Positions 1 through 6,630 of a DNA stretch of 64,000 nt are shown piece by piece. The position numbers were made by a program, and so were the translations under genes. The stretch is from the NCBI GenBank assembly GCA_902826115.1, contig CADEDO010000007.1, forward strand, positions 1 through 64,000, given 5' to 3'. Position 1 is the first letter of the stretch; each line of letters opens with the position of its first letter. Source of the DNA: an uncultured Nitrosomonas sp. (GTDB lineage Bacteria > Pseudomonadota > Gammaproteobacteria > Burkholderiales > Nitrosomonadaceae). The notes under the pieces were generated by a model. It had not been told where the DNA came from. It saw only the letters and a program-made list of their open reading frames with translations, and made no database searches.

Positions 1-848
1 ATTCTTACTTGGTAGCGCATATCTGATCGCTGAATTTCTGAGTAAGCTCTAGTTAAATTCTTCCAAGGTCGTTCAATTTCGTTAGGCAATTCATCAAGTG
101 CAAGTTTAGAATAAAATTCTAAAGGTAAACCATTCACTGTTATTTTCTTATTTACTGTTTCATTAATTTTAAATTCGTCTACATCATGGAAACCTGCATA
201 ACCAGCATAAATAAACCTTGCGGACTGCGCTTCAATTCTTCTGGTGAAAACAAGAGGCACTACGATCAATGCATTGTTAGCAATTTCAGGCAAAATTGTG
301 CTCTTATTTTTATCATCTTTTCTATTATAAGAAATGCCTTCGTGTTGACCTACTCTTACAGTTAGTCCTTTACTATCTCGAGTATCTTTATCATGTAATT
401 TCATTACATAAAAAACACCATCCGTATCACCATGATGTTTCCAAGCTGAAAAATATAGAGCAACTAGTGGATTGATTGTCCAATCGGAAAGCAAAGTCGG
501 CAATCCATGATGCTGAGCCACACTTAACCATTCCCATACTGACGGTTGTTCTCCCTGCCAGGGTCTATTATTTTGTAAATATAAATGAACGGCGTATCTT
601 TTTAGTCTATTCAATAAACGCTTTTGAATATCAATAATTGTTGAACTTCCTCTTACAAGACCAGGCATACCATGTTCACCGAGTAATATAGCGTTACGAA
701 TGAGCTTTGGTATAAGTGGTCGTCCATAAATTGATTCACCTCTAAAATAATACGTAGGTGAGCTCCCTTGATCTAGGTTTGAGTTACCAAGTATATTTAG
801 CAAATCGGATAAACTTTTAATAATCAATTCTTCTTTATTTTGACTCAT
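1..848 (-). CDS. FRG-domain protein, C-terminus cut by window edge
   Basis: An open frame runs from an ATG at 848-846 leftward through the window edge without a stop, giving at least 282 residues. The product has the features of the FRG domain (PF08867): a YYFRGES stretch at residues 33-39 and, near residue 105, QHHGLPT followed by a DWT-x-NP-LVALYFS block. FRG proteins are of uncertain biochemical function; many lie on mobile elements or in defence islands. The gene is AT-rich compared with the siderophore genes to the right, and it lies just inside a putative tRNA attachment site. I infer it is cargo of an integrated element whose bulk lies left of the window. Family assignment is fairly sure; function is not. 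Confidence 0.8.
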   Translation of the reverse strand, partial: MSQNKEELIIKSLSDLLNILGNSNLDQGSSPTYYFRGESIYGRPLIPKLIRNAILLGEHGMPGLVRGSSTIIDIQKRLLNRLKRYAVHLYLQNNRPWQGEQPSVWEWLSVAQHHGLPTLLSDWTINPLVALYFSAWKHHGDTDGVFYVMKLHDKDTRDSKGLTVRVGQHEGISYNRKDDKNKSTILPEIANNALIVVPLVFTRRIEAQSARFIYAGYAGFHDVDEFKINETVNKKITVNGLPLEFYSKLALDELPNEIERPWKNLTRAYSEIQRSDMRYQVR

Positions 849-875
849 ATGAACATTATTAATAATAAAAAGGGT

Positions 876-899
876 AGCTTGATTATTATAAATCAAGCT
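876..899. repeat. Inverted repeat upstream of FRG gene
   Basis: A perfect 9-bp stem (AGCTTGATT / AATCAAGCT) with a 6-nt loop (ATTATA) starts 28 bp upstream of the FRG start codon. Its AT-rich symmetry could be an operator for the FRG gene or a small hairpin in its leader. No T-run follows on either side, so it is not a clear terminator. Confidence 0.4.
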
Positions 900-1111
900 T
901 AAACCTGATTCACATGTAATATATTATTTGGTGCATTTATTAACAGAACTTAGAACTCCAAGAGAGCAAAGAAAACACAGAATTGATTGTGACAAATTTG
1001 TGCCGAACCACATTAGAATCATTACCGTGTGAGGTTGTTTTACACTGATTTAGTGCATGGCAAGCATTATAAGTGATTGTTTTAGAATAATACTATATTT
1101 AATAAGTGTGT

Positions 1112-1156
1112 CTCATAATCCCTTGGTCGCTGGTTCGAGTCCAGCCAGACCCACCA
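1112..1156 (+). other. tRNA-Met (CAT) 3' fragment, putative att site of an integrated element
   Basis: These 45 nt read as the 3' part of a tRNA: anticodon loop CTCATAA (anticodon CAT), the 3' strand of the anticodon stem, a variable loop, a T arm with stem GCTGG/CCAGC around TTCGAGT, acceptor strand CAGACCC, A73 and an encoded CCA. The 5' half is absent: the bases just before the loop cannot pair with the anticodon-stem strand, and no GGGTCTG acceptor strand is found upstream. Integrative elements that use the 3' half of a tRNA gene leave exactly such a duplicate at their far end. Because a terminator directly follows, the fragment looks like the original host 3' end, which places the element on its left (the FRG side). 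The element identity is inference. Confidence 0.7.
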
Positions 1157-1163
1157 AAAAATC

Positions 1164-1200
1164 AAGCACTTGGGTATTATTGACCAAGTGCTTTTTCTTT
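1164..1200 (+). terminator. Rho-independent terminator behind the tRNA fragment
   Basis: A perfect 10-bp stem (AAGCACTTGG / CCAAGTGCTT) with a 10-nt loop is followed by TTTCTTT. It sits 7 nt after the CCA of the tRNA-Met fragment, as expected for the native terminator of that tRNA gene. An A-run on the other side makes it potentially bidirectional. Confidence 0.7.
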
Positions 1201-1390
1201 TTATTTCTCTGTGTAGTCCCGGTAGGAAATAGCAGAACAGCATAGTAGGTAGCAAGAAACTGAACAAACTGCACAATTTGGTAGGCTCTAGATTAGTAGG
1301 AGCAATCTGTTAGTCTAGTAAAATGTCAAGAAACAGTAAATTAAGTGATTGAGGCATTGAGAGTGCATTGACACTCGTTTTCATTTCTTC

Positions 1391-1422
1391 TTCCAGTTAA
1401 TACTATTTTCTTTTAACTGGAA
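1391..1422. repeat. 10-bp inverted repeat
   Basis: A perfect inverted repeat, TTCCAGTTAA / TTAACTGGAA, has a 12-nt T-rich loop. It lies in non-coding DNA about 60 bp left of the solitary CRISPR-type repeat. No T-run follows the stem. Its function is unknown; it may be a relic of an inserted element end. Confidence 0.35.
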
Positions 1423-1475
1423 TGTCCGGATTCATTAGACCGATTCACTGTGTAAATTTGTCTGGATCGCATGAC

Positions 1476-1778
1476 GACAGCGGTTCATCCCCACGAGCGT
1501 GGGGAACACAAAAATTCATAGCGGAAGCTCGTGAGGAATTTCGGTTCACACCTGATCACGTAGCAAATCCGGGTTGTTATTCCTACGATCTGGCGGCATA
1601 GCGGGTGCGTTTGCATATCAGGAATGATAAAGGTGACCTCTGGACAAAAGAGGTCAATTATTATTCACGTACTCCAAAACATAATGCAAAGTATCACGCT
1701 GATCTCATTGTAAAAGCTGTTAAATGTGCGGGTTGGCTGAAAGGCCGGTTCTTTTCATCAAATACCCATAATCAGTAA
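1476..1778 (+). pseudogene. Decayed ORF with internal stop, family not recognised
   Basis: One frame is open through this stretch except for an in-frame TAG at 1599-1601, and ends at TAA 1776-1778. The second half reads as plausible protein (…NDKGDLWTKEVNYYSRTPKH…, then KAVKCAGWLKGRFF). No ribosome-binding site or start was found, and the frame runs through the CRISPR-like repeat, so the true 5' end is lost. I do not recognise the family. It is probably a leftover of mobile DNA near the att site. Confidence 0.35.
1481..1509 (-). repeat. Solitary CRISPR-type repeat, type I-E-like
   Basis: This 29-nt unit opens CGGTTCATCCCC, ends GGGGAACAC and has the short central palindrome CCCCACG..CGTGGGG, matching the form of type I-E repeats. 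On the minus strand it would end in ATGAACCG, the form of a type I-E crRNA 5' handle. No second full repeat is visible. Exactly 61 nt (one 29+32 unit) to the right, at 1542, the first seven bases CGGTTCA recur, with 16 of 29 positions matching overall. No cas gene is in the window. It is best read as a remnant or stray repeat. Confidence 0.65.
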
Positions 1779-1873
1779 GAAAACTTTTCCGTAAAATCTG
1801 TGGATAAAGCTGTAAATGAATACGCTTCGTACAATTCTGTCAGAGTTCCCGAAGTGTCGCTATTTACAAGATT

Positions 1874-1892
1874 AATAAGAATCATTATCATT
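1874..1892. promoter_or_regulatory. Fur box
   Basis: AATAAGAATCATTATCATT agrees at 17 of 19 positions with the Fur-box form AATGAGAATNATTCTCATT (N counted as a match). The next strong coding features downstream are the DUF2325 gene at 2720 and the ECF sigma gene at 4157. The box may therefore put the sigma factor under iron control through a long leader or a poorly conserved upstream gene. A weak sigma-70-like promoter starts 33 bp to the right. Confidence 0.65.
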
Positions 1893-1924
1893 ATGAACTG
1901 AAATGATATAAAAAGTGCCAGATT

Positions 1925-1953
1925 TTGATATGAAATATCTTTGCTTATATAGA
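1925..1953 (+). promoter_or_regulatory. Possible sigma-70 promoter
   Basis: TTGATA (-35) and TATAGA (-10) are separated by 17 bp, just right of the Fur box. The -10 match is only 4 of 6, so this is a weak call, supported mainly by its position next to a Fur box. Confidence 0.3.
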
Positions 1954-1977
1954 AAAATTATGTATGAGCAAAGATAT
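1935..1977. repeat. 11-bp inverted repeat with 21-nt spacer
   Basis: ATATCTTTGCT at 1935-1945 and AGCAAAGATAT at 1967-1977 are perfect inverted copies. They overlap the possible -10 region, so they could form an operator or a leader hairpin. No known regulator site is recognised. Confidence 0.35.
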
Positions 1978-2093
1978 GGCTAATAGCAAAATTACCTGCC
2001 TATTCTTCATCGCAAAGAGGCGCATCGCAGCCAGCCAACAAAGTTTCAATCTTTTGTCAGCCAGCCATCACTTAATAATCAGGAGATGGCGCT

Positions 2094-2723
2094 ATGCGCA
2101 CAAGAAAGAAATTAGTAGAGGGTGGAAGTTGTTGCTTGTCATGGATTTCGAACATGTGTTCGGCATCTATACCATTTATAGCAAGTAACACTCAATGTAA
2201 AGCTATAAAATTACCCATCACCGAGAGCTTAGTTCCTAAATCTCCAGTTAGTTTCAGATTAGTTGTATTCAAACTCCGCCACGATTGCACAGAATCCAAG
2301 TGCTGCAACGACTTTGAAGTTAATGATACTGGGAACTGTCGCACGATCTTACCTTACAGCAAGATACACAAACAAGACAATACCAAAATTACTCCTCCAA
2401 AAGACCCTATGGCTGGTGTACTTGAGTGTGAATTTTGGTTTATCAAATACCGGTGCTTAGCTGGGTATGATTTTTTTCTTACGTTAGCGTATTGGTTCGT
2501 ACTAGCACTTCTAGCTTTCAATAACCTATTAGCAATTAGTCGACGGCCCGTTCAAATTAGCAAGTGTTTGTCGAGAAAATCCATTTATGAAGCCGCTTAC
2601 CAAAGTCTGGTGATGATTTTCCATCAATTTAGCAGCGTGAATGCTAATAGATCAACGATTAATCCCAGTTGGATGTATCTGGATGTAGGGTCATTCTACA
2701 TAAATGGAGAAATACTGTTATGA
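2094..2723 (+). CDS. Doubtful 209-aa ORF
   Basis: The frame has an ATG at 2094 with AGGAG eight bases upstream and runs to 2723, overlapping the start of the DUF2325 gene by 4 nt. The product has many Cys and Trp residues, no recognisable domain and a low-complexity look; one hydrophobic stretch lies near residues 125-147. The good Shine-Dalgarno and end-to-start overlap argue for a gene, the composition against. It may be chance coding in decayed DNA. If real, it would be the first gene after the Fur box at 1874. Confidence 0.2.
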   Translation: MRTRKKLVEGGSCCLSWISNMCSASIPFIASNTQCKAIKLPITESLVPKSPVSFRLVVFKLRHDCTESKCCNDFEVNDTGNCRTILPYSKIHKQDNTKITPPKDPMAGVLECEFWFIKYRCLAGYDFFLTLAYWFVLALLAFNNLLAISRRPVQISKCLSRKSIYEAAYQSLVMIFHQFSSVNANRSTINPSWMYLDVGSFYINGEILL

Positions 2724-4042
2724 ATGAATCCCTCATGCCTGCATTATCGATTACAGATTTATTATCGGCAGGAAACCAGGATCTATCTCAATTTCCGCGT
2801 TCATATTTCGAAATACTGCCGACCAAACGTAGCAAAATCTGGGAGCTTAAAGGAGCCAATCGTTGCCCAGTTGTCGGTACCTGTCTATCGCTGGACGAAT
2901 TGGTGAACTTTGCCCAGCGATACCATTTTAGCGCATCGCTAAACGATACTTTTTCTCTACACATCGAAATGATAGATCGCATGGCTACGCGGAATAGTGC
3001 TTCTGAAGCCATACAAAAGCACCTCGACTTAAAGTATCAAATCTTTCTGGCACGTTTTAAGTCAGCCAAAACAGATGCTGAAGTTCTCAATTTGTGGAAA
3101 AAATGTTTTGCACACGGAGATATTGCCGGTGCTTTATGGGCAGCACTGACCCATAAACAAGTCAGCAATGAAACAAGAGGAAATATTTATGGCGACATTC
3201 ATATGCATTCCCACCAAATGGGAGCAGGCCAAGCTACCAATACACGTCGATTAGTCCAGTTGGAAAAAGACTATGCTGAACTGGAAGTGGTGATGGCGCT
3301 TCAGAAGCAACGTCATGTGCATGTCGAAGCAAAATTGCGTCGGCAGTTCCAGGAAATCCTGGCTGAAATAGAGCATTTGCGTCAGGCTCAGAAAGATATG
3401 TTAGCGCTACAAGCTCGGCTGGAAGCCATTGAATCTGGTAGGGCGATAACTGAAATGGGACAACGTTTGATGAAATTAGCCGTGGCAAACGAGCGGTTAC
3501 AGAGCTCAGCCAAACAAGTTACTTTTCTCGAGCAAGCGCTGCAGATTGCTAATGGCAAAATAGCAGAGTTGACCCATGAGTGTGACGTTCTGACTGCAGA
3601 ACGAGATTCGCTAGAAATACTCTTGCAATCTAGTAGTGTAAGTAATGTTCCTTGCAATCCTTCTCATTTTCATAACACATCACAAATAAAAAATTGTTGT
3701 GTGATTTGTGTCGGCGGGCATGTCACACAATTTCCAAAATATCGTTTGCTGGCCGAGCAATTAGGTATTTATTTAATCCACCATGATGGTGGTCAGAATG
3801 ATGCACTTTCCCGCCTGCCGGAAATGATCAGTCGAGCTGCTGCTGCAATCTGCCCAACTGATTGCATTAGTCAGGCTGCCTATTATCGGATGAAGCGTCT
3901 CTGTAAACGTAACGGCAAGCCTTGCTTGCTATTCAAAGGAAATGGTATTTCCGGCTTCGCCTCAGCCCTTACCCAAGTATTTTCAGATCAAGTGAATTTG
4001 AAAGGTGGTGTTATTGAGCTATTGAAGGAAGTGGCGGATTAA
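2720..4042 (+). CDS. DUF2325 domain protein with coiled-coil middle
   Basis: The protein is 440 aa from the ATG at 2720, chosen because GGAG lies 10 bases upstream; an in-frame ATG at 2669 has no such support. Residues about 170-320 are heptad-like and rich in Leu, Glu, Gln and Arg, and look like a coiled coil. The last ~100 residues match DUF2325 (PF10087): a CVICVGGH opening, a HHDGG motif, CPTDCISQAA, and a K-x-x-C-K-x-x-G-K-P segment. DUF2325 proteins have no settled function; the conserved Cys and His residues suggest metal or redox sensing (inference). It sits between a Fur box and an iron-starvation sigma gene, so a link to iron is likely. Confidence 0.75.
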   Translation: MNESLMPALSITDLLSAGNQDLSQFPRSYFEILPTKRSKIWELKGANRCPVVGTCLSLDELVNFAQRYHFSASLNDTFSLHIEMIDRMATRNSASEAIQKHLDLKYQIFLARFKSAKTDAEVLNLWKKCFAHGDIAGALWAALTHKQVSNETRGNIYGDIHMHSHQMGAGQATNTRRLVQLEKDYAELEVVMALQKQRHVHVEAKLRRQFQEILAEIEHLRQAQKDMLALQARLEAIESGRAITEMGQRLMKLAVANERLQSSAKQVTFLEQALQIANGKIAELTHECDVLTAERDSLEILLQSSSVSNVPCNPSHFHNTSQIKNCCVICVGGHVTQFPKYRLLAEQLGIYLIHHDGGQNDALSRLPEMISRAAAAICPTDCISQAAYYRMKRLCKRNGKPCLLFKGNGISGFASALTQVFSDQVNLKGGVIELLKEVAD

Positions 4043-4156
4043 CTAATAAAGCACCTCGTCGTGCGCAGCGGGGTATTAACTGCACTTTTCAACCAGCTTT
4101 CGCCCCAAGGAGCGGGGAGTTGAACCCGTAGAGATTAACAATAAATTATAAAGATC

Positions 4157-4681
4157 ATGATGGTGCCTGTAGAAAAATGGACTCAAGAACTGAATACATT
4201 GTTCATTATTAATCGTGTGCAATTGCGTCGAGCTGCATACAAAATCTTGGGAGATTGGGATATTTCGGATGATATCGTACAAGATGCTTATATTAAAGTA
4301 ACCGAAGTATCGGCCACGCAGAATATCAGACAGCCGTTGGCATACCTGTTTCGGATCGTACGCAACTTAGCGATTGATTACTACCGGCGCGGTATATTTG
4401 AAACTGAACTATTTGGAACAGAGGAGGAAGGATTATACGTCCAGACTTTGACAGAAATGCCTGAAGCCAATGCAATCAATCGCCAGCATCTAGCACTGGT
4501 GGTAAAAGCTTTAGCTGAGCTCCCTGAACGTACAAAGCGGGTTTTTATGCTTTATCGAGTAGAGGGATATACACATCGAATGATTGCCGATGAACTGAAT
4601 ATCTCTACCTCATTGGCAAATATGCTCATCCATGAGGCAACGGAGCATTGTAGAAATGTTTTTTTGAAAAAGATGGAATAA
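4157..4681 (+). CDS. ECF sigma factor, iron-starvation (PvdS/OrbS-like) type
   Basis: This 174-aa sigma-70-family factor has region 2 at about residues 20-85 (DWDISDDIVQDAYIKVTE, then RQPLAYLFRIVRNLAIDYYRR) and region 4 at about 110-165 (LPERTKRVFMLYRVEGYTH, then a helix-turn-helix ending near EHCRNVF). The region-4 tail resembles the PvdS/OrbS group, which directs siderophore genes from promoters with a TAAA -35 and CGTC -10. Two such promoters are seen at 34894-34918 and 35079-35103. No FecR-type anti-sigma gene is present, and the TonB receptor lacks a signalling domain, as expected for this group. ATG codons at 4157 and 4160 are both possible; neither has a strong ribosome-binding site. 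Confidence 0.85.
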   Translation: MMVPVEKWTQELNTLFIINRVQLRRAAYKILGDWDISDDIVQDAYIKVTEVSATQNIRQPLAYLFRIVRNLAIDYYRRGIFETELFGTEEEGLYVQTLTEMPEANAINRQHLALVVKALAELPERTKRVFMLYRVEGYTHRMIADELNISTSLANMLIHEATEHCRNVFLKKME

Positions 4682-4811
4682 GTAAATCCATTGAGTGTTG
4701 ATTGCTGAATGAGATTAGCTGCTGTAGCTGTGCTTACTCGCCAAAAGAATGGCTTTCTTCAATTTCTTTGCTGTTTTTTTGTATTCTTAATAAGCCGATT
4801 CGTCTACTCTG

Positions 4812-4830
4812 AATAAGAAGCATTCTTATT
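4812..4830. promoter_or_regulatory. Fur box upstream of the mbtH-NRPS genes
   Basis: AATAAGAAGCATTCTTATT is a perfect palindrome around a central C and agrees at 16 of 19 positions with AATGAGAATNATTCTCATT. It lies 46 bp before the MbtH start codon. A CGTC that could be a PvdS/OrbS-type -10 lies just upstream at 4801-4804, but the expected TAAA 17 bp before it reads TGTA, so I do not call that promoter. Fur repression of the MbtH-thioesterase-PPTase-NRPS transcript is inferred. Confidence 0.75.
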
Positions 4831-4876
4831 AAAGAGAATTTAAAACTTATTGTCCTGTAAATTTGAGGTGTTGACT

Positions 4877-5092
4877 ATGACGAGTTGCTTTGATCGTGAA
4901 GATGGCGTGTTCCGTGTGTTGGTTAATCATGAAGAGCAATACTCTATTTGGCCGGAATGGAAAGCTGTTCCGGGTGGTTGGAAAGATACCGGTGTGTTAG
5001 GCGACAAGAAAACCTGCCTGGATCATATCGAGAAAGTCTGGACAGATATGCGTCCACTCAGCTTGAGACGATTCATGGACAATCACGTTTAG
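4877..5092 (+). CDS. MbtH-like NRPS accessory protein
   Basis: The protein is 71 aa from the ATG at 4877, with GAGG eight bases upstream; a TTG at 4850 is also in frame but less likely. It carries the family hallmarks: [10 protein letters not shown], then VPGGW, and [10 protein letters not shown] near the C-terminus. MbtH proteins bind NRPS adenylation domains and make them soluble and active. It is the first gene of the synthetase block, right behind a Fur box, so it probably serves all five A domains downstream. Confidence 0.95.
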   Translation: MTSCFDREDGVFRVLVNHEEQYSIWPEWKAVPGGWKDTGVLGDKKTCLDHIEKVWTDMRPLSLRRFMDNHV

Positions 5093-5104
5093 TTCGCTGC
5101 AGCG

Positions 5105-5842
5105 ATGCAAAAGCCATTAACACTTTTCTGTTTGCCATGCGCAGGTGCAAGTGCAACGATGTATCTACGCTGGCGACGCTTATTGCCTTCCTGGATAACA
5201 GTGAAACCGATTGAATTACCGGGTCGTGGCAATCGAATGGATGAGTTTCCCGCAGAAAGTTATGCGGAACTGACACAAAGTTTGTGCGATGAGCTTGTAC
5301 CCTCATTGCCTGAACGATACGTTCTTTTTGGTCACAGTATGGGTGCTTTGCTTGCTTATGGTATCGCTCAGGGTTTGTGCGCTCGACGATCATCCATGCC
5401 TATAGCACTGCTGGTATCTGGCTGTGCGGCGCCAAGTTGTCAGGATAGTCAGCGTTACAGCAATATGCAGAGTGATGCCGCATTAATAGCGGATTTAAGC
5501 AAACAGGGTGGTACGCCGGAAGAGGTATTTGACAACCAGGAATTGCTGAAAATGACATTGGATTTATTGAGGGTGGATTATCGTGTTTGTGGAAGTTTTG
5601 AATACGCTCAATTACCACCTCTGCCAATTCCGATTCACAGCTTTGGTGGGCGTGCTGATGAGATTAGTGCCGCAAGGCTAAATGACTGGCGGCTGGAAAA
5701 TACTCAAACATTTACGTTGGATTGGTTTGATGGAGGACATTTTTTTCTTCGTCAGTCTGAAGACTGGTTTATGTATGTGTTAAAAAAACGTTTGATGGAC
5801 AGTCGAATTGAGGTGTTTAGTGCAACGCTTACATCTGCCTAA
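5105..5842 (+). CDS. Type II (editing) thioesterase
   Basis: This 245-aa alpha/beta hydrolase starts 12 bp after the MbtH stop. The catalytic triad is visible: Ser78 in GHSMG, Asp185 in GGRADEIS and His212 in GGHFF. The length and the N-terminal LFCLPCAGAS segment fit discrete type II thioesterases, which clear mis-loaded acyl groups from carrier proteins. The assembly line ends in its own TE domain, so the likely role here is editing. Its 3' end overlaps the start of the next gene by 23 bp, a sign of one operon. Confidence 0.92.
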   Translation: MQKPLTLFCLPCAGASATMYLRWRRLLPSWITVKPIELPGRGNRMDEFPAESYAELTQSLCDELVPSLPERYVLFGHSMGALLAYGIAQGLCARRSSMPIALLVSGCAAPSCQDSQRYSNMQSDAALIADLSKQGGTPEEVFDNQELLKMTLDLLRVDYRVCGSFEYAQLPPLPIPIHSFGGRADEISAARLNDWRLENTQTFTLDWFDGGHFFLRQSEDWFMYVLKKRLMDSRIEVFSATLTSA

Positions 5843-6527
5843 GACCGTGCCCGCTGGCATTGAGGTTTGGTTACTCAAATTTGACTTTCACTCAACGCAA
5901 CTCATTAATGACTGGCCGTTACTGAGTATGGACGAGCAGATACGTACACAGCGTTTTCGTCAGCATGAAGATCAGGTACGCAGCATTGTGACACGGGCGG
6001 CATTGCGTCGTCTGCTAGCAGAACGTGTAATGTCATCTCCCCACGACATTCAGATTGAATTAGACAAGTTTGGTAAACCTCGACTACCAGCCTCTTACGG
6101 TGTTGAGTTTAATGTTTCACATGCGGGCGATTTTGCATTGATTGCATTATCTACTCGGGGAGAAATTGGAGTTGATATTGAATATCGTCATAGAGATGTC
6201 AGTAATCTGTGTATTCATGTGCTTTCCTCAGTGGAGCGTGCCCGGAGAGTCTGGTCAAATAAAAATTTCATCGACCTCTGGGTAGTCAAAGAATCTGTAT
6301 TAAAGGCGCTAGGGTTCGGCATTGCCGAATATCTGCAAGCCATTACGGTGTTACCTGATCATGGCGGAAGCTACCATGTGATGCATGATCAAACCGAATG
6401 GGCAGGAGTTAAAGCGTGGTCGATTGATGCACCAATTCACTATGTGGCGGCACTGGCATTGACAAAACATCGCAAGCTGGAGGTAGAACGCCACCCCTTC
6501 CTATCTTGTGTTTCCAAATGTACCTGA
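5820..6527 (+). CDS. Sfp-type 4'-phosphopantetheinyl transferase
   Basis: The protein is 235 aa if translation begins at GTG 5820, which has GAGG six bases upstream; a TTG at 5808 is in frame. Family marks are FNVSHAGDFA, GVDIEY (Asp119 and Glu121, magnesium ligands) and WVVKESVLKA (Lys157, Glu158). Sfp-type enzymes transfer phosphopantetheine from CoA to the conserved Ser of carrier domains. All seven carrier domains in this cluster (six PCP, one ACP) would need it. The start overlaps the thioesterase gene. A half Fur-like AATGAGAAT lies just after the stop. Confidence 0.92.
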   Translation: MQRLHLPKTVPAGIEVWLLKFDFHSTQLINDWPLLSMDEQIRTQRFRQHEDQVRSIVTRAALRRLLAERVMSSPHDIQIELDKFGKPRLPASYGVEFNVSHAGDFALIALSTRGEIGVDIEYRHRDVSNLCIHVLSSVERARRVWSNKNFIDLWVVKESVLKALGFGIAEYLQAITVLPDHGGSYHVMHDQTEWAGVKAWSIDAPIHYVAALALTKHRKLEVERHPFLSCVSKCT

Positions 6528-6630
6528 TCCAAATGAGAATTATATATAGAAGTAATGAAACACGAACTTCACGTTCGGATTGTAGAGAATTTACTTGTAT
6601 CAAAGAATGTAAATTGATTAGGTGTAAATA

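Larger units (their letters stand above)
1779..2719. other. Gene-poor stretch, apparently decayed
   Basis: Apart from the Fur box, promoter-like elements and one doubtful ORF listed separately, I see no convincing gene here. Short open pieces occur on both strands. On the minus strand these include hydrophobic fragments in different frames around 2300-2460, consistent with an old, frameshifted membrane-protein gene, but none matches a family I recognise. Confidence 0.4.

Noticed and set aside
1082-1276. Minus-strand 64-aa frame containing WVWLDSNQRPRDYE
   Set aside because: This is a known kind of false protein read from the antisense of tRNA genes; it overlaps the tRNA-Met fragment and supports that call instead.
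1481-1600. A true CRISPR array
   Set aside because: Only one full repeat; the next unit matches at 16 of 29 positions, lies in an open reading frame, and no cas gene is seen.
1964-2188. Plus-strand 74-aa frame before the DUF2325 gene
   Set aside because: No ribosome-binding site, no family resemblance, and it overlaps the slightly better supported frame at 2094.
4801-4804. CGTC as a PvdS/OrbS-type -10 upstream of mbtH
   Set aside because: The -35 position 17 bp upstream reads TGTA, not TAAA, and spacings of 16 or 18 do not help.
6532-6552. Possible Fur box before the first NRPS gene
   Set aside because: Only the left half (AATGAGAAT) fits; the right half matches poorly, about 13 of 19 overall.
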